From: Chromatiales bacterium
GTDB taxonomy: Bacteria; Pseudomonadota; Gammaproteobacteria; Chromatiales; Chromatiaceae
Direction: 5' to 3'
DNA: 64,000 bases
NCBI GenBank assembly: GCA_024712425.1
Contig: JAKRWE010000001.1
Location: 1 to 64,000 of the forward strand
Of the stretch, positions 1 through 8,916 are shown in pieces. Below the pieces are notes generated by a model that was not told the DNA's origin, did no database searches, and saw nothing but the letters and a program-made list of their open reading frames with translations. The position numbers and the translations under genes were made by a program. Within the stretch, counting starts at the first letter, position 1. Each line of letters opens with the position of its first letter.

Positions 1-118
1 CGCTCCACGCTTCCTCCCCACGGTCGGTCACCCTTCCGCAGTTGCGCTTCACTTCACTCGCCGTGACCAGCTCGTGGCGGGACTTTCACCCGCAGGGGTG
101 CGCCCATGCTGGGCGCAC
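1..118 (-). mobile_element. Probable group II intron, 5' end (continues beyond window)
   Basis: Read on the minus strand from 118, the sequence begins GTGCGCCC, matching the GTGYG start of bacterial group II introns. A perfect hairpin follows (GTGCGCCCA / TGGGCGCAC), then a GTGAAAGTCC-like motif (about 91-83) that is common in intron domain I. No coding potential is convincing here. The element starts two bases after the T-run and ATT of a rho-independent terminator. Insertion behind terminators is typical of group IIC introns, but the class cannot be fixed from 118 bases. The maturase gene, if present, lies outside the window. Confidence 0.5.
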
Positions 119-122
119 CAAT

Positions 123-152
123 AAAAAAGACCAACCCGCCCGGGTTGGCCTT
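123..152 (-). terminator. Rho-independent terminator, duplicate of the ssrA terminator
   Basis: On the minus strand this is a GC-rich hairpin (CCAACCC / GGGTTGG arms with a CGGG-type loop) followed by six T residues. It is nearly identical to the terminator behind ssrA at 54096-54125. The copy sits between the left flanking repeat and the probable intron start. Confidence 0.7.
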
Positions 153-165
153 GTGGTATTGGTGG
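124..165. repeat. Left flanking repeat (attL candidate)
   Basis: These 42 bases match 54097-54138 with three mismatches (130, 138, 156). The shared part covers the ssrA terminator, the spacer CTTGTGnTATT and the TGGTGG that encodes the tmRNA 3' CCACCA. Beyond 165 the two copies diverge. I infer that they are the two ends of an integrated island. Bases 166-388 between this repeat and the first gene hold no convincing gene. They do contain a 10-bp inverted repeat (ATTCGATTCC / GGAATCGAAT, about 307-333) of unknown role. Confidence 0.6.
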
Positions 166-388
166 TGGACGAGCCCCTGGCCACAAACCGTCGCTTCCGA
201 GAAGGTTTCTGACGCCTAATTGATCGTGATAAGTGCTAGAGAGGCAAGCAGAAAGCTGCAAACTTTCATTTTGGCAGTTTGCCCGGAGCTATCATGGCAG
301 CCAACATATTCGATTCCGCCATCCGGAATCGAATCAGATAGAAATGCTTTGGCCTTGCCGGCGTGAATTGGATGATTTGGCTGATTGG

Positions 389-3300
389 TCATCGACGGGG
401 TGGATCAGTTCGTGCTATCTCGCCCCAGCCATGGTCGAACGTGAACGTCCGGGCGTGGCCGACGGGGTTCTGGATTCTGAGCACGCGGGCTTGTGCCGGA
501 TCGGTTGCGCGCTCGACCACGTAAAGCCAGTACGCATCGCCCTTTTCGCGCGCGCAGTCGAACTGCGTGTGTGACAGTCCCACAGGACGATCTTGCAAGG
601 TGCCCGTCATCGACTTCACTTCGACCCATCGAATCTGCCTGCCACTGCTGTCGACCTCGAAGAGGTCAAAACCTGGGTTGCCTTCCGGAGTGCGGCGTAG
701 TCCTGGCTCGAGTCGAATGATCAGGTCGATTGCTCGCTCTTCGATCTGCATCCGTTCCTTCTGTTCGAGGCCATCCGGGTCTGGGCCTTCCTCATCTGGG
801 TGCGTGCCAACGTAGGAGATGAACGGTCGCCCCCCCCGGCGTGGCCGGGTGTCCTCATTCCTTGCCCGCCGCCCTTGCCACTGCCCTTGTCTCCGGAAGT
901 GCCGTAGCCGCCTGAGCCGCCGTGACCACCCCATTGCCTTGGTTTCCGCCGCGCGAAGTCCCAGTACCAGTGCGGCCGTGGCCACCACCCCCTGCGCCCG
1001 TATTCACGCCATCACCACCGTCCGGATCAGGAGTGCCAGGTGGGATGTCCGGCATGTCATCGCCGTACAGATCTTTCGCACCGTCGTACACGTCGCCATC
1101 GGACGGCTCGCCGGTCTCCTGTTCGGACTCTGCCGATGGCTCAGTCTGTGGCGCTGGGCTCGCGCTCAGTCGGGATGTCAGCTCGGCGACGATGGTAGGG
1201 TCTCTTCGTAGCAGATCTAGAATGGCCGGGTCGATGCCTGCCTCCTTGGCAAGCTGATCGATGATCGGTGGTTTGAAGGTGATCTTGGTTTGCAGGAACG
1301 GGTTGGGCTTCCAGCCGAGGGTGTCGAATACGACGAGCCCGGGCGGTACAAGCTCGCCGTCGGTACTCGGCACCCAGGCAACCTGATTGAGCGTCCGGAC
1401 GAAGGCGGCATCGAACCCAGCAGTCTTTGTCTCGTGGAAGTAGCCCCACTTGTAGGAGCAGTAGAAGGCGGCAGTACCGCGCGCCTCCAGATCGGCCAAG
1501 GCTTCCCACAGCACCTTTGCTCGGGCGGCGGCATCCTTGGGTTGTAGTTTTGGCAACAACTCCAGCAGCGCTGTCAGGCCGCGAAGGGTGAAGTCCTCTG
1601 GCGGATTTTCCCAGCTCGCACGTTCAAGTCCCGCTTCTCTGCGAATCTGCGCTTTCTCGGAATGCCCAAGTCGTGAGGGCGCTGCTTCGGGGATAAGGTA
1701 ACGGCTTGCACCACACGACACCAGCAGGTCACGAATCTCTTCACCGCGCAGGCAGTCGTACTCATTGTCGACGATCAAGATGTCGGGCACGCCTGCGAAG
1801 AGCTGCTGTAGGCGGTCGGTGGCGATGTAGGCTTCGCTAGGCTTGGCGACATGAGTTTTGCCGTCGCCGGTGTCGACCACCATCACAAAGGTGGTATCGC
1901 GCAAGGCTGACCGGAGCTTTTCCTTCTGCGCGGTTGAGTCAGTGCTGAAAGCTGCACGGATGCGCTCGATGTCGGCGGCGTAGGTATCGTCGTCCACATC
2001 CAACTCTGGCTGCTGGTACTTCGGTAGCAGGTTCCAGATGACGTCATCCACCGGATCAGGTTCGGTGATGCCCAGCGAAATCAGGAACAGGCGCACCTCG
2101 GGTGTCGCACACACCGCGCGGCGCATCGTCGGAAAACTGGTGGCAATGGCGCTGGGCAAGAAAGCCTTGGCTTTTCCGTTTTCGCGAGCGACGACGTGTG
2201 TTCCGTCATCCAGGCGGATGAGCGGGACAGTATCCAGATGGCGACGCAGCGCCTTCTCCTGGCCGCTCAGGAACTCGTACAGACGTAACACCCACTCGTC
2301 GGATTGCGCCTCAAGGAACGCCTTCGTCAGGTTCGGCACTAGCTTCGTCGGCGTGATCTCGTCGATGTCGAGTTCGCGCATCAGGTATTGGCGAATCTCG
2401 GGTGCTTTGTCCTGGGTGATGTCGCCTGACAACCAAGCGGCGACCTCCGTACCGAACAGCGCCGCAACCTGATCCGGGCTGAACAGTTCGCGCAACTCTT
2501 GCGTTCGCGCTAACTTGGCCTGCTGGGCGGTGACATGCCCTCCGTCGAAGGTTGGTAGCAGCGCCTCGTCCTGAAACGCCTGCCGGACGGCGTCGAACAT
2601 CGGCGCAAACCGCGAGCCCTTTGGGAACTTCTCGCGGTCGAGCGGAAGGCGGCGCAGCGCCGCGAGATCCAGTATTTCGTTGTCCCGCATCCAGCGCATC
2701 GCCTCCACCAACAGGCTGGAGGTTTCCATGACCAGATGCTGGTTCCACGGATCGCCGGGAGGGATGTTGTCGCGGCTGGGCGTGGTGCGGTACGGCCCCT
2801 GCACGAGAAAACCAAGGCGGCTCTCGACTACAGTCGGGAAGAACACCACCAGGGACGACCTGGCCAGCGGCTGCACGGCCCAGCGCCCTGGAATGAGTTT
2901 GTCCGCAACCAGCGAGAAGGCGATCTCAACCCGCCCGACCCTTTTCCCCTCAGCAGAAAACGCATTGCGGCGGAATACCAGCCAGTTCTGGTCGACCTCG
3001 GGTTGCCCACTCTCTTGGCCGATCACCGTGACGCGGTGCACGTTGGGTCCGAGTACTTCGGAGGCGTTTCGTAGGTAGAAACCGGAAGGGCCGCCCTCAA
3101 CGTTCCAGTTGATCTCCTCGATGTGAGGCAGGAACAGCAGCGTGTCCGGCCCCAAGTGACGAAACCCCGCCGTGATGTTCGACGCTGCGCTCGTGTCTTC
3201 CGGTTTCAGGGGAAGGATGATCTGGGTCTCGTCAGCCGCGCGTGCCGAACGCGGCAACCGCTTCGGGAAGACGTAGTTCTCGATAGCAAAGTCCTCGTCG

Positions 3301-3692
3301 CCCGAGTGAATCTCTGGAAGATCGGTAACGGTGTAGACAGACTTGAAGCCGAGGCCGAAGCGCCCGATGGACGACTCGTTCTTGGTGCTCTCGGCGATGT
3401 CGCAGACGCTACGGACGTCGGCCTCGTCGAACGGCTTGCCGAAATGCGAGAGCATCAGGCGGGTCGAGTTCAGGGTGAATGCAACCTTGCGTGATCCGCG
3501 CCACTCGCCACGGCGACCGAGCGCGTCCTCGGCGTTTTGCAGCAGTTCGAAGATGAAGTGCGTGCGGTCGTCGTACAGCCCAGCGGCCAGCTTGCCGGAC
3601 TTCTGAGCCCCCTTGGTGCCGTAGCTTTCCCGGTTCTCCTCGCAAATTGCCTCGTAGTTCGACGCCACGGCCACTCCCTCTTGGTCAGGCAC
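389..3692 (-). pseudogene. Sacsin/Hsp90-like ATPase with C-terminal DUF3883 domain, frameshifted
   Basis: The N-terminus carries a GHKL-type ATPase fold: ELLQNAEDA near residue 40 and a GRFGLGFKSVY box near residue 100, as in sacsin and Hsp90-like proteins. The last 130 residues are a DUF3883 nuclease-like domain with GNPGFDLFE and WVEVKS. The open frame runs 3692-855. The DUF3883 part (829-389) is in another frame, joined through a Gly-rich linker in the third frame. Two single-base losses in G runs, one near 945 and one at the eight-C run 830-837, explain this. The best start is GTG at 3668, five bases after GGAG. It is divergent from the HTH-helicase-RM operon at 3793 and probably belongs to the same defence module. 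Its exact role is not known to me. Confidence 0.75.
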
Positions 3693-3792
3693 CGATTTGG
3701 ATGCCAGGTTTGCTCAAGTCTGAACATTTGTGGAATAGTATGACAATATGAGGCGGTAAACCAAGCGCAGCGCAGATGACATGGGAGAGCTG
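3693..3792. promoter_or_regulatory. Divergent promoter region of the defence module
   Basis: About 100 AT-richer bases separate the ATPase gene (minus) from the HTH gene (plus), so both transcripts must start here. TATGACAATATGA around 3739-3751 could supply -10 elements, but no clear -35 pair can be assigned. The adjacent HTH protein is a plausible autoregulator (inference). Confidence 0.4.
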
Positions 3793-4005
3793 ATGAGCGA
3801 CCAGCCGGACGAAATCCTCACCATTGACGAGGTTGCCGCCTACTTGAAGGCAGGCAAGCGAACGGTCTATCGCCTCGCGGCGAGCGGCAAGCTCCCGGCG
3901 TTCAAGCTAGGTGGCACCTGGCGCTTCCGGCGCGGCGACCTGGACAAGTGGATCGCCAGCCGCATCGGCAAGGCGATGGTGGATGACGGCGAGGGGGTGG
4001 AATGA
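3793..4005 (+). CDS. Small excisionase/MerR-type helix-turn-helix protein
   Basis: This 70-residue protein is an HTH_17-type DNA-binding module. It shows the pattern LTIDEVAAYLK, RTVYRLAASGKLPAFKLGG and WRFRRGDLDKW, typical of excisionase-family winged HTH proteins. The start at 3793 is preferred over 3781 because GAGAG lies just upstream. Its stop overlaps the helicase start by four bases (ATGA), so the two are translationally coupled. As the first gene of the operon and next to a divergent promoter, it probably regulates the module, though it could instead help load the helicase at specific DNA. Confidence in the family is good, in the role low. Confidence 0.8.
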   Translation: MSDQPDEILTIDEVAAYLKAGKRTVYRLAASGKLPAFKLGGTWRFRRGDLDKWIASRIGKAMVDDGEGVE

Positions 4006-6923
4006 CCAGCAGCGCCGCAGCCCTCCAATCAAAGGCCAACTTCCAGCAGCTCGAAGCCATCCTCGCTAACGATGGCCCGGTGCTCATCATCGCGGGCCCC
4101 GGGTCGGGGAAGACCTTCACGCTTGTCGAGCGGATCGTCTACCTGATCACACACAAGGGCGTCGCGCCGGAGTCGCTGTTTGTCGTCACCTTCACCGACA
4201 AGGCCGCGCGTGAGCTGACAACTCGCATCTCCAACCGGCTAAGCGATCTGGGCATCAAGTTCAACCTGCACGAGATGTACTTGGGCACCTTCCACTCCAT
4301 CTGCCTACGGTTGTTGGAGGACTTCCGCGAGTTCACCCGCCTCAAGCGCAACTTTACGCTGTTCGATCAATTCGACCAGCAGTACTTCCTTTACCAGCAC
4401 ATCAAGGACTTCCGTGAACTACCCGATGCTCAGTTTGTCATGGGTGACGGCCGGACGGGCCGTTGGGCGCAGTCGGAGAACCTGCTCAAGTGGGTCAACA
4501 AGGTCAGCGAAGAGGCGCTCGACCCCGCCACGTTGGCAGCAGCCCCAGAGCCGGAAATCCGCGCTCTGGCCGCGTGCTTTGCCAAGTACCAGGAACTGCT
4601 GCACGAGCACAACTCATTGGACTTCTCCGGCATTCAGTACGAAGCTCTGCAACTGCTGGAGAAGCATCCCGAGGTGCTGGCGCAGCTGCGCGACAAGATC
4701 ACCTACTTGATGGTGGACGAGTACCAGGACACCAACACCATCCAAGAGCGCATTCTTCTGCTGCTCGCAGGTGAGCAGCGCAATCTATGTGTAGTTGGTG
4801 ACGACGACCAGGGCTTGTACCGATTTCGCGGCGCCACCATCCGCAACATTCTGGAGTTCCCCGCGCTGTTTCCTGAGGGCCAGTGCAAGCAGGTCAAGCT
4901 GACCGTCAACTACCGATCGCACCCGGATATCATCCGTTTCTACAACGAGTGGATGCACGAACAGAACTGGGATGACGGCACACGCGTCTTCCGGTTTGCC
5001 AAGCAAATTGGCCCGCGCGAGGACGACTTCCCTGATATGCCCACGGCGGTACGGCTGGCAGCCACCGATAACAAGGACGAAACCACCAACTGGCACGCCG
5101 AGGTTCTGGCCTTCCTCAACAGTCTGAAGGCATCCGGTAGGCTAACAGACTGGAATCAGGTTGCATTCTTGTTCCGCTCTGTGAAGAACAAAAAGGTGGT
5201 GGCGCTTGCGCGCTTCCTCGAAGCGCAGGGCGTGCCCGTGTACTCTCCCCGCTCCAACATGTTCTTCGAGCGTGAAGAGATCGGCTTGATGATCGGTGCG
5301 CTGATCTTCCTCTTCCCGCAATTCCCCAAAGTGCGGGCGTGGGCCGAAGGTGTGCATCTGGACATTTGGGACTACTACGACCACCTTTGCTTCAAACCTT
5401 TCACGGACGAGCTGCGCAAGCCAGAAAATAAGCCCCTTCTGGATTGGGCGCGTCCGCTGGCCAAACGCCACGCGATACTCACGCAGAACACCGATTACGC
5501 CTTCTCCGGGTTGTTCTACCAGCTGCTCCAGTTCCCGCTATTCTCGAGCTTCCTCTCGGAGGAGGCGCTGCAGGGCGTCGACAAAGGCCGCGCCGCACGC
5601 AACCTAGCCACCTTCTCCAAGCTGCTTACCAAGTTCGAGTACCTGCACTTTGTCAGCGTGCTAAACCCGGAATTCCTGGAAAAGAATCTCCGCGACCTGT
5701 TCAACCAGTTCCTGCGCTTCCTAAAGGATGGCGGCATTGGTGAGTACGAGGATGAGGCCGAGTACGCGCCCAAGGGCTGTGTCTCGTTCCTCACCATCCA
5801 CCAGTCTAAAGGGTTGGAATTTCCGGTCGTGGTGTGCGGCTCACTAGAGGCTGTACCGCGAAAACAACATACCGCGCTCGACGAGCTGCTGGAGGATGGT
5901 GGTTACCTCTCCAAGCCGCGCTTCGAGCCACTGGAGCACATCAAGCACTTCGATTTCCGGCGGCTGTTCTACACGGCCTTTTCGCGCGCGCAGAACCTGC
6001 TGGTGCTGGCCGCACAGGTGCGCAACGGCCGGGGCTTGGGCAAGTCGCCGTCGAAGTACTTCAAGCGCCTGTTCTACGAGCTCCCCAGCTGGCGTGACAT
6101 CGATCTGTCGGCTCTGACCTTCGAGGCCGTCAAGCAGATCAATCTCAGGCAGGAGTATTCGTTCACCTCGCACATCACGGTGTTCGAAAACTGCGCCGAA
6201 CAGTACCGCTTCTTCAAGGAGCTGGAATTTGTGCCCATCCGCAAGAGCCCGATGCTGTTCGGTACCCTGGTTCACCAGACCATCGAGGACATCCACAAGA
6301 CCGTGCTGCGCGGCGAGGAGCACACCATCACCTTTGACGCCATCAAGGGCTGGTTTTCGGCCAACTACGCCATGCTCTCCAAGAAAGAGCGCGTCTATCT
6401 CGCGCCCTCCTCGCAACAAGCCGCGCTGCTGCACGTGCTGCGCTACTACGAGCGAGAGAACAGCAATTGGGATCGCATCAAAGAAGCCGAGGTCGAGATA
6501 TCGCTAGTCAAGGACCAGTACATCCTCAAGGGCAGCGTTGACCTGATCCGAGGTGAGAGCGACACAGTCGAGATCATCGACTTCAAGTCGGAGAAGAAGC
6601 CTGACATGGAGAAGGACCGGGTGCGGCTGCGCCAGTACCAGCACCAGCTCGAGGTGTACGCCCACCTCGTAGAAGAGCGCACCGGCCAGAAGGTCAGCCG
6701 GATGCATCTCTACTACACCGGTGAAGACGGCGGGAACCCTTATGTTTCGTTCGACAAGGATGACCACGCCATCGGAAAAACCATCGCCCGCTTCGACGAC
6801 ATCGTGGCGCGCATCGAGCGGCAGGACTATCGTATGGCCTCGCGTCCGACCAAGCTGTGCCAGAGCTGCGACATGCGCGCCTACTGCGACAACAAGAATT
6901 GGACGTTCAGGAAAGACGACTAA
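4002..6923 (+). CDS. UvrD/Rep-like superfamily 1 helicase with C-terminal Fe-S PD-(D/E)XK nuclease
   Basis: This intact protein has 973 residues. Helicase motifs are clear: Walker A GPGSGKT (32-38), Walker B VDEYQDTN (near 238), VGDDDQGLYRFRGA, NYRSHPDI and motif V/VI LTIHQSKGLEFP with FYTAFSRAQ. The C-terminal 250 residues are an AddB/RecB-like nuclease: GSVDLI then EIIDFKSEKK (near 857-866). Four cysteines (ENC near 730, then CQSCDMRAYC near 952) are positioned to hold a 4Fe-4S cluster. The protein should unwind and cut DNA ends. Its start overlaps the HTH stop, and its TAA overlaps the next ATG, so it is cotranscribed with the methyltransferase and Res genes. A RecBCD/AddAB repair role is less likely given that partnership. 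Confidence 0.88.
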   Translation: MTSSAAALQSKANFQQLEAILANDGPVLIIAGPGSGKTFTLVERIVYLITHKGVAPESLFVVTFTDKAARELTTRISNRLSDLGIKFNLHEMYLGTFHSICLRLLEDFREFTRLKRNFTLFDQFDQQYFLYQHIKDFRELPDAQFVMGDGRTGRWAQSENLLKWVNKVSEEALDPATLAAAPEPEIRALAACFAKYQELLHEHNSLDFSGIQYEALQLLEKHPEVLAQLRDKITYLMVDEYQDTNTIQERILLLLAGEQRNLCVVGDDDQGLYRFRGATIRNILEFPALFPEGQCKQVKLTVNYRSHPDIIRFYNEWMHEQNWDDGTRVFRFAKQIGPREDDFPDMPTAVRLAATDNKDETTNWHAEVLAFLNSLKASGRLTDWNQVAFLFRSVKNKKVVALARFLEAQGVPVYSPRSNMFFEREEIGLMIGALIFLFPQFPKVRAWAEGVHLDIWDYYDHLCFKPFTDELRKPENKPLLDWARPLAKRHAILTQNTDYAFSGLFYQLLQFPLFSSFLSEEALQGVDKGRAARNLATFSKLLTKFEYLHFVSVLNPEFLEKNLRDLFNQFLRFLKDGGIGEYEDEAEYAPKGCVSFLTIHQSKGLEFPVVVCGSLEAVPRKQHTALDELLEDGGYLSKPRFEPLEHIKHFDFRRLFYTAFSRAQNLLVLAAQVRNGRGLGKSPSKYFKRLFYELPSWRDIDLSALTFEAVKQINLRQEYSFTSHITVFENCAEQYRFFKELEFVPIRKSPMLFGTLVHQTIEDIHKTVLRGEEHTITFDAIKGWFSANYAMLSKKERVYLAPSSQQAALLHVLRYYERENSNWDRIKEAEVEISLVKDQYILKGSVDLIRGESDTVEIIDFKSEKKPDMEKDRVRLRQYQHQLEVYAHLVEERTGQKVSRMHLYYTGEDGGNPYVSFDKDDHAIGKTIARFDDIVARIERQDYRMASRPTKLCQSCDMRAYCDNKNWTFRKDD

Positions 6924-8916
6924 TGAGCAAGAACACTCCCGCGCAGGAAAGCCTGCAACTGGCCACGCCGGATAGCGGCACCACCCACGTCGAGAAGTAC
7001 GAGTTCGAGCCAATCAAGGGCTACCCGATGCTGAACTGGCGCGGCAAGCGCCCCTTCACCTCGACGCAGTACTACCCGGCGCAGTTGAAGGAGGTTCATG
7101 GCGAAGAGGTGGACGGCTGGCGCAACAGGATTTACTGGGGAGACAACCTGCAGGTGATGAGTTACCTGCTCAAGCAGTTCCGGGGAAAGGTGGATCTCGT
7201 CTATATTGATCCTCCCTTCGACTCTAAAGCCGATTACAAGAAAAAGATTGCGTTGCGAGGCCACAAGGTTATCAACGATGGGACAGCATTCGAGGAAAAA
7301 CAATATGCTGACATATGGTCGAATGACGAATATCTCCAATTCATGTATGAGCGACTGATCCTAATCAGGGAGCTAATGGCTGAATCTGCGAGCATCATTC
7401 TTCATGCCGACTATCACAAAGCACACTTGCTTAGGTGCATCCTTGACGAAGTATTCGGCGCAGATAATTTCAGAAATGAAATAATCATCAAGCGTCCAAT
7501 TACCAAGAACCTTCAAGCGCAATTTAAAACTATCAATGCATTGTCCGCTGGACATGACAACTTGTTTCTTTACAGCAAGTCCAAGTCAACGAGATACAAG
7601 CAGGCCTACGACCCCTACGAATCAGAAAATAGCGATGGCTACTGGCATCGATTTTGGAGCGGCGAAGATCGACCGACGATGAGATATCCGCTTCTTGGTG
7701 TGACCATCGAGCATGGTCAGTGGAAGTGGAGCGAGGAAAGAGCTCTTAGAGCACATGAAAACTATCAAACATTTCTCGCCAAGTTTGCGGAACACCTCAC
7801 GCGTGAAGGGACTGGCTTGCCCTGGTTGATTACTGGAGAGAGACTGGCGAGGAATTAGAGTTTTTGAGGAAATCGTCTACTGGAACAATTGAGAATTGGT
7901 ATCCGCCTGCAACGCAGAAGCTCGCTAACACACTTTGGCTTAACTGCAAAGCATACGAGAACAGAAAGGATTATCCGACCCAAAAGCACGAGGAGCTTTT
8001 AAGGTTGATTATCGATAGGTTTTCCGAACCAGGCTATCTTGTGTTCGACTGCTTCATGGGTTCAGGCACCACTCAGTCAGTCGCTACGAAACTCGGCCGT
8101 CGCTTCATCGGTGCGGACATCAACCTCGGTGCGATCCAGACGACCACCAAGCGGCTGATAAAAGTGGCTGAAGAACTGGGCCAGAAGCCACTTGACCCCG
8201 ACACCAAACACTACGCCGGCTTCGAGGTCTACAACGTCAACCACTACGACATCTTCCGCAATCCGGTGCAGGCCAAGGAGCTGCTGCTGGAGGCGCTGGA
8301 GGTGCAGAAGCTGGAGTTCAGCGCCGTGTTCGATGGCGAGAAGGACGGCCGCATGGTCAAGATCATGCCCGTCAACCGCATCGCCACGCGCGCCGATCTG
8401 AACGAGCTGATCGCGGGATTTGACTACAAGGCCTGGGAGCGCAAGCAGAACGAGAGGCCGAACCGCCCCGTGGAGAAGATCACCCTCATCTGTATGGGGC
8501 ATGAGCCTGACCTGGCCGCGCAGTTGGAGCTTGCCGCCAAACCCTTCAAGATCGACGTGGAGGTGGTGGACATCCTGCGCGACAAGGCCAATCTGGAGTT
8601 CAAGCGCGACTCTGAGGCCAAGGTCGTGGTGAAGAATGGCGAGTTGACCATCGAGCGCTTCTACCCGATGAACCTGTTGCAGAAGCTCTCCTTGCAGAAG
8701 GAGTCGGTCGAAGACTGGAAAGAACTGGTCGAGTCGGTGCTGATCGACTGGAACTACGACGGCGCGGTGCTGCAACCGGCGGTAGTGGACATCCCCGGCA
8801 AGAATGAGATGGTCAAGGGCATTTACAAGGTGCCGGAGGATGCGGGCACCATCCGCGTGAAAATCACCGACCTGCTGTCGGAGTCTTGGGAAGGGAGTGT
8901 GGCCCATGGCGACTAA
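6923..8916 (+). pseudogene. Type III Mod-like DNA methyltransferase, one frameshift
   Basis: The product would be a beta-class amino-methyltransferase of about 660 residues that methylates adenine or cytosine. Motif IV DPPF appears near residue 96, in VDLVYIDPPFDSK. Motif I (FMGSGTT) comes later, near nt 8053, followed by GRRFIGADIN. This IV-before-I order fits type III Mod subunits. The frame breaks near 7823, where one G seems lost after CCCTGG. Upstream it ends at 7858, and the continuation runs to 8916. The start ATG overlaps the helicase TAA, and the stop overlaps the Res start at 8906. AT content rises sharply between about 7200 and 8050, which may mark a swapped target-recognition region. 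If the break is a sequencing error, the enzyme is complete. Confidence 0.85.

Noticed and set aside
49-261. 70-residue minus-strand frame at the left edge
   Set aside because: It runs through the terminator and the probable intron 5' end and has no domain. The structure is RNA-like.
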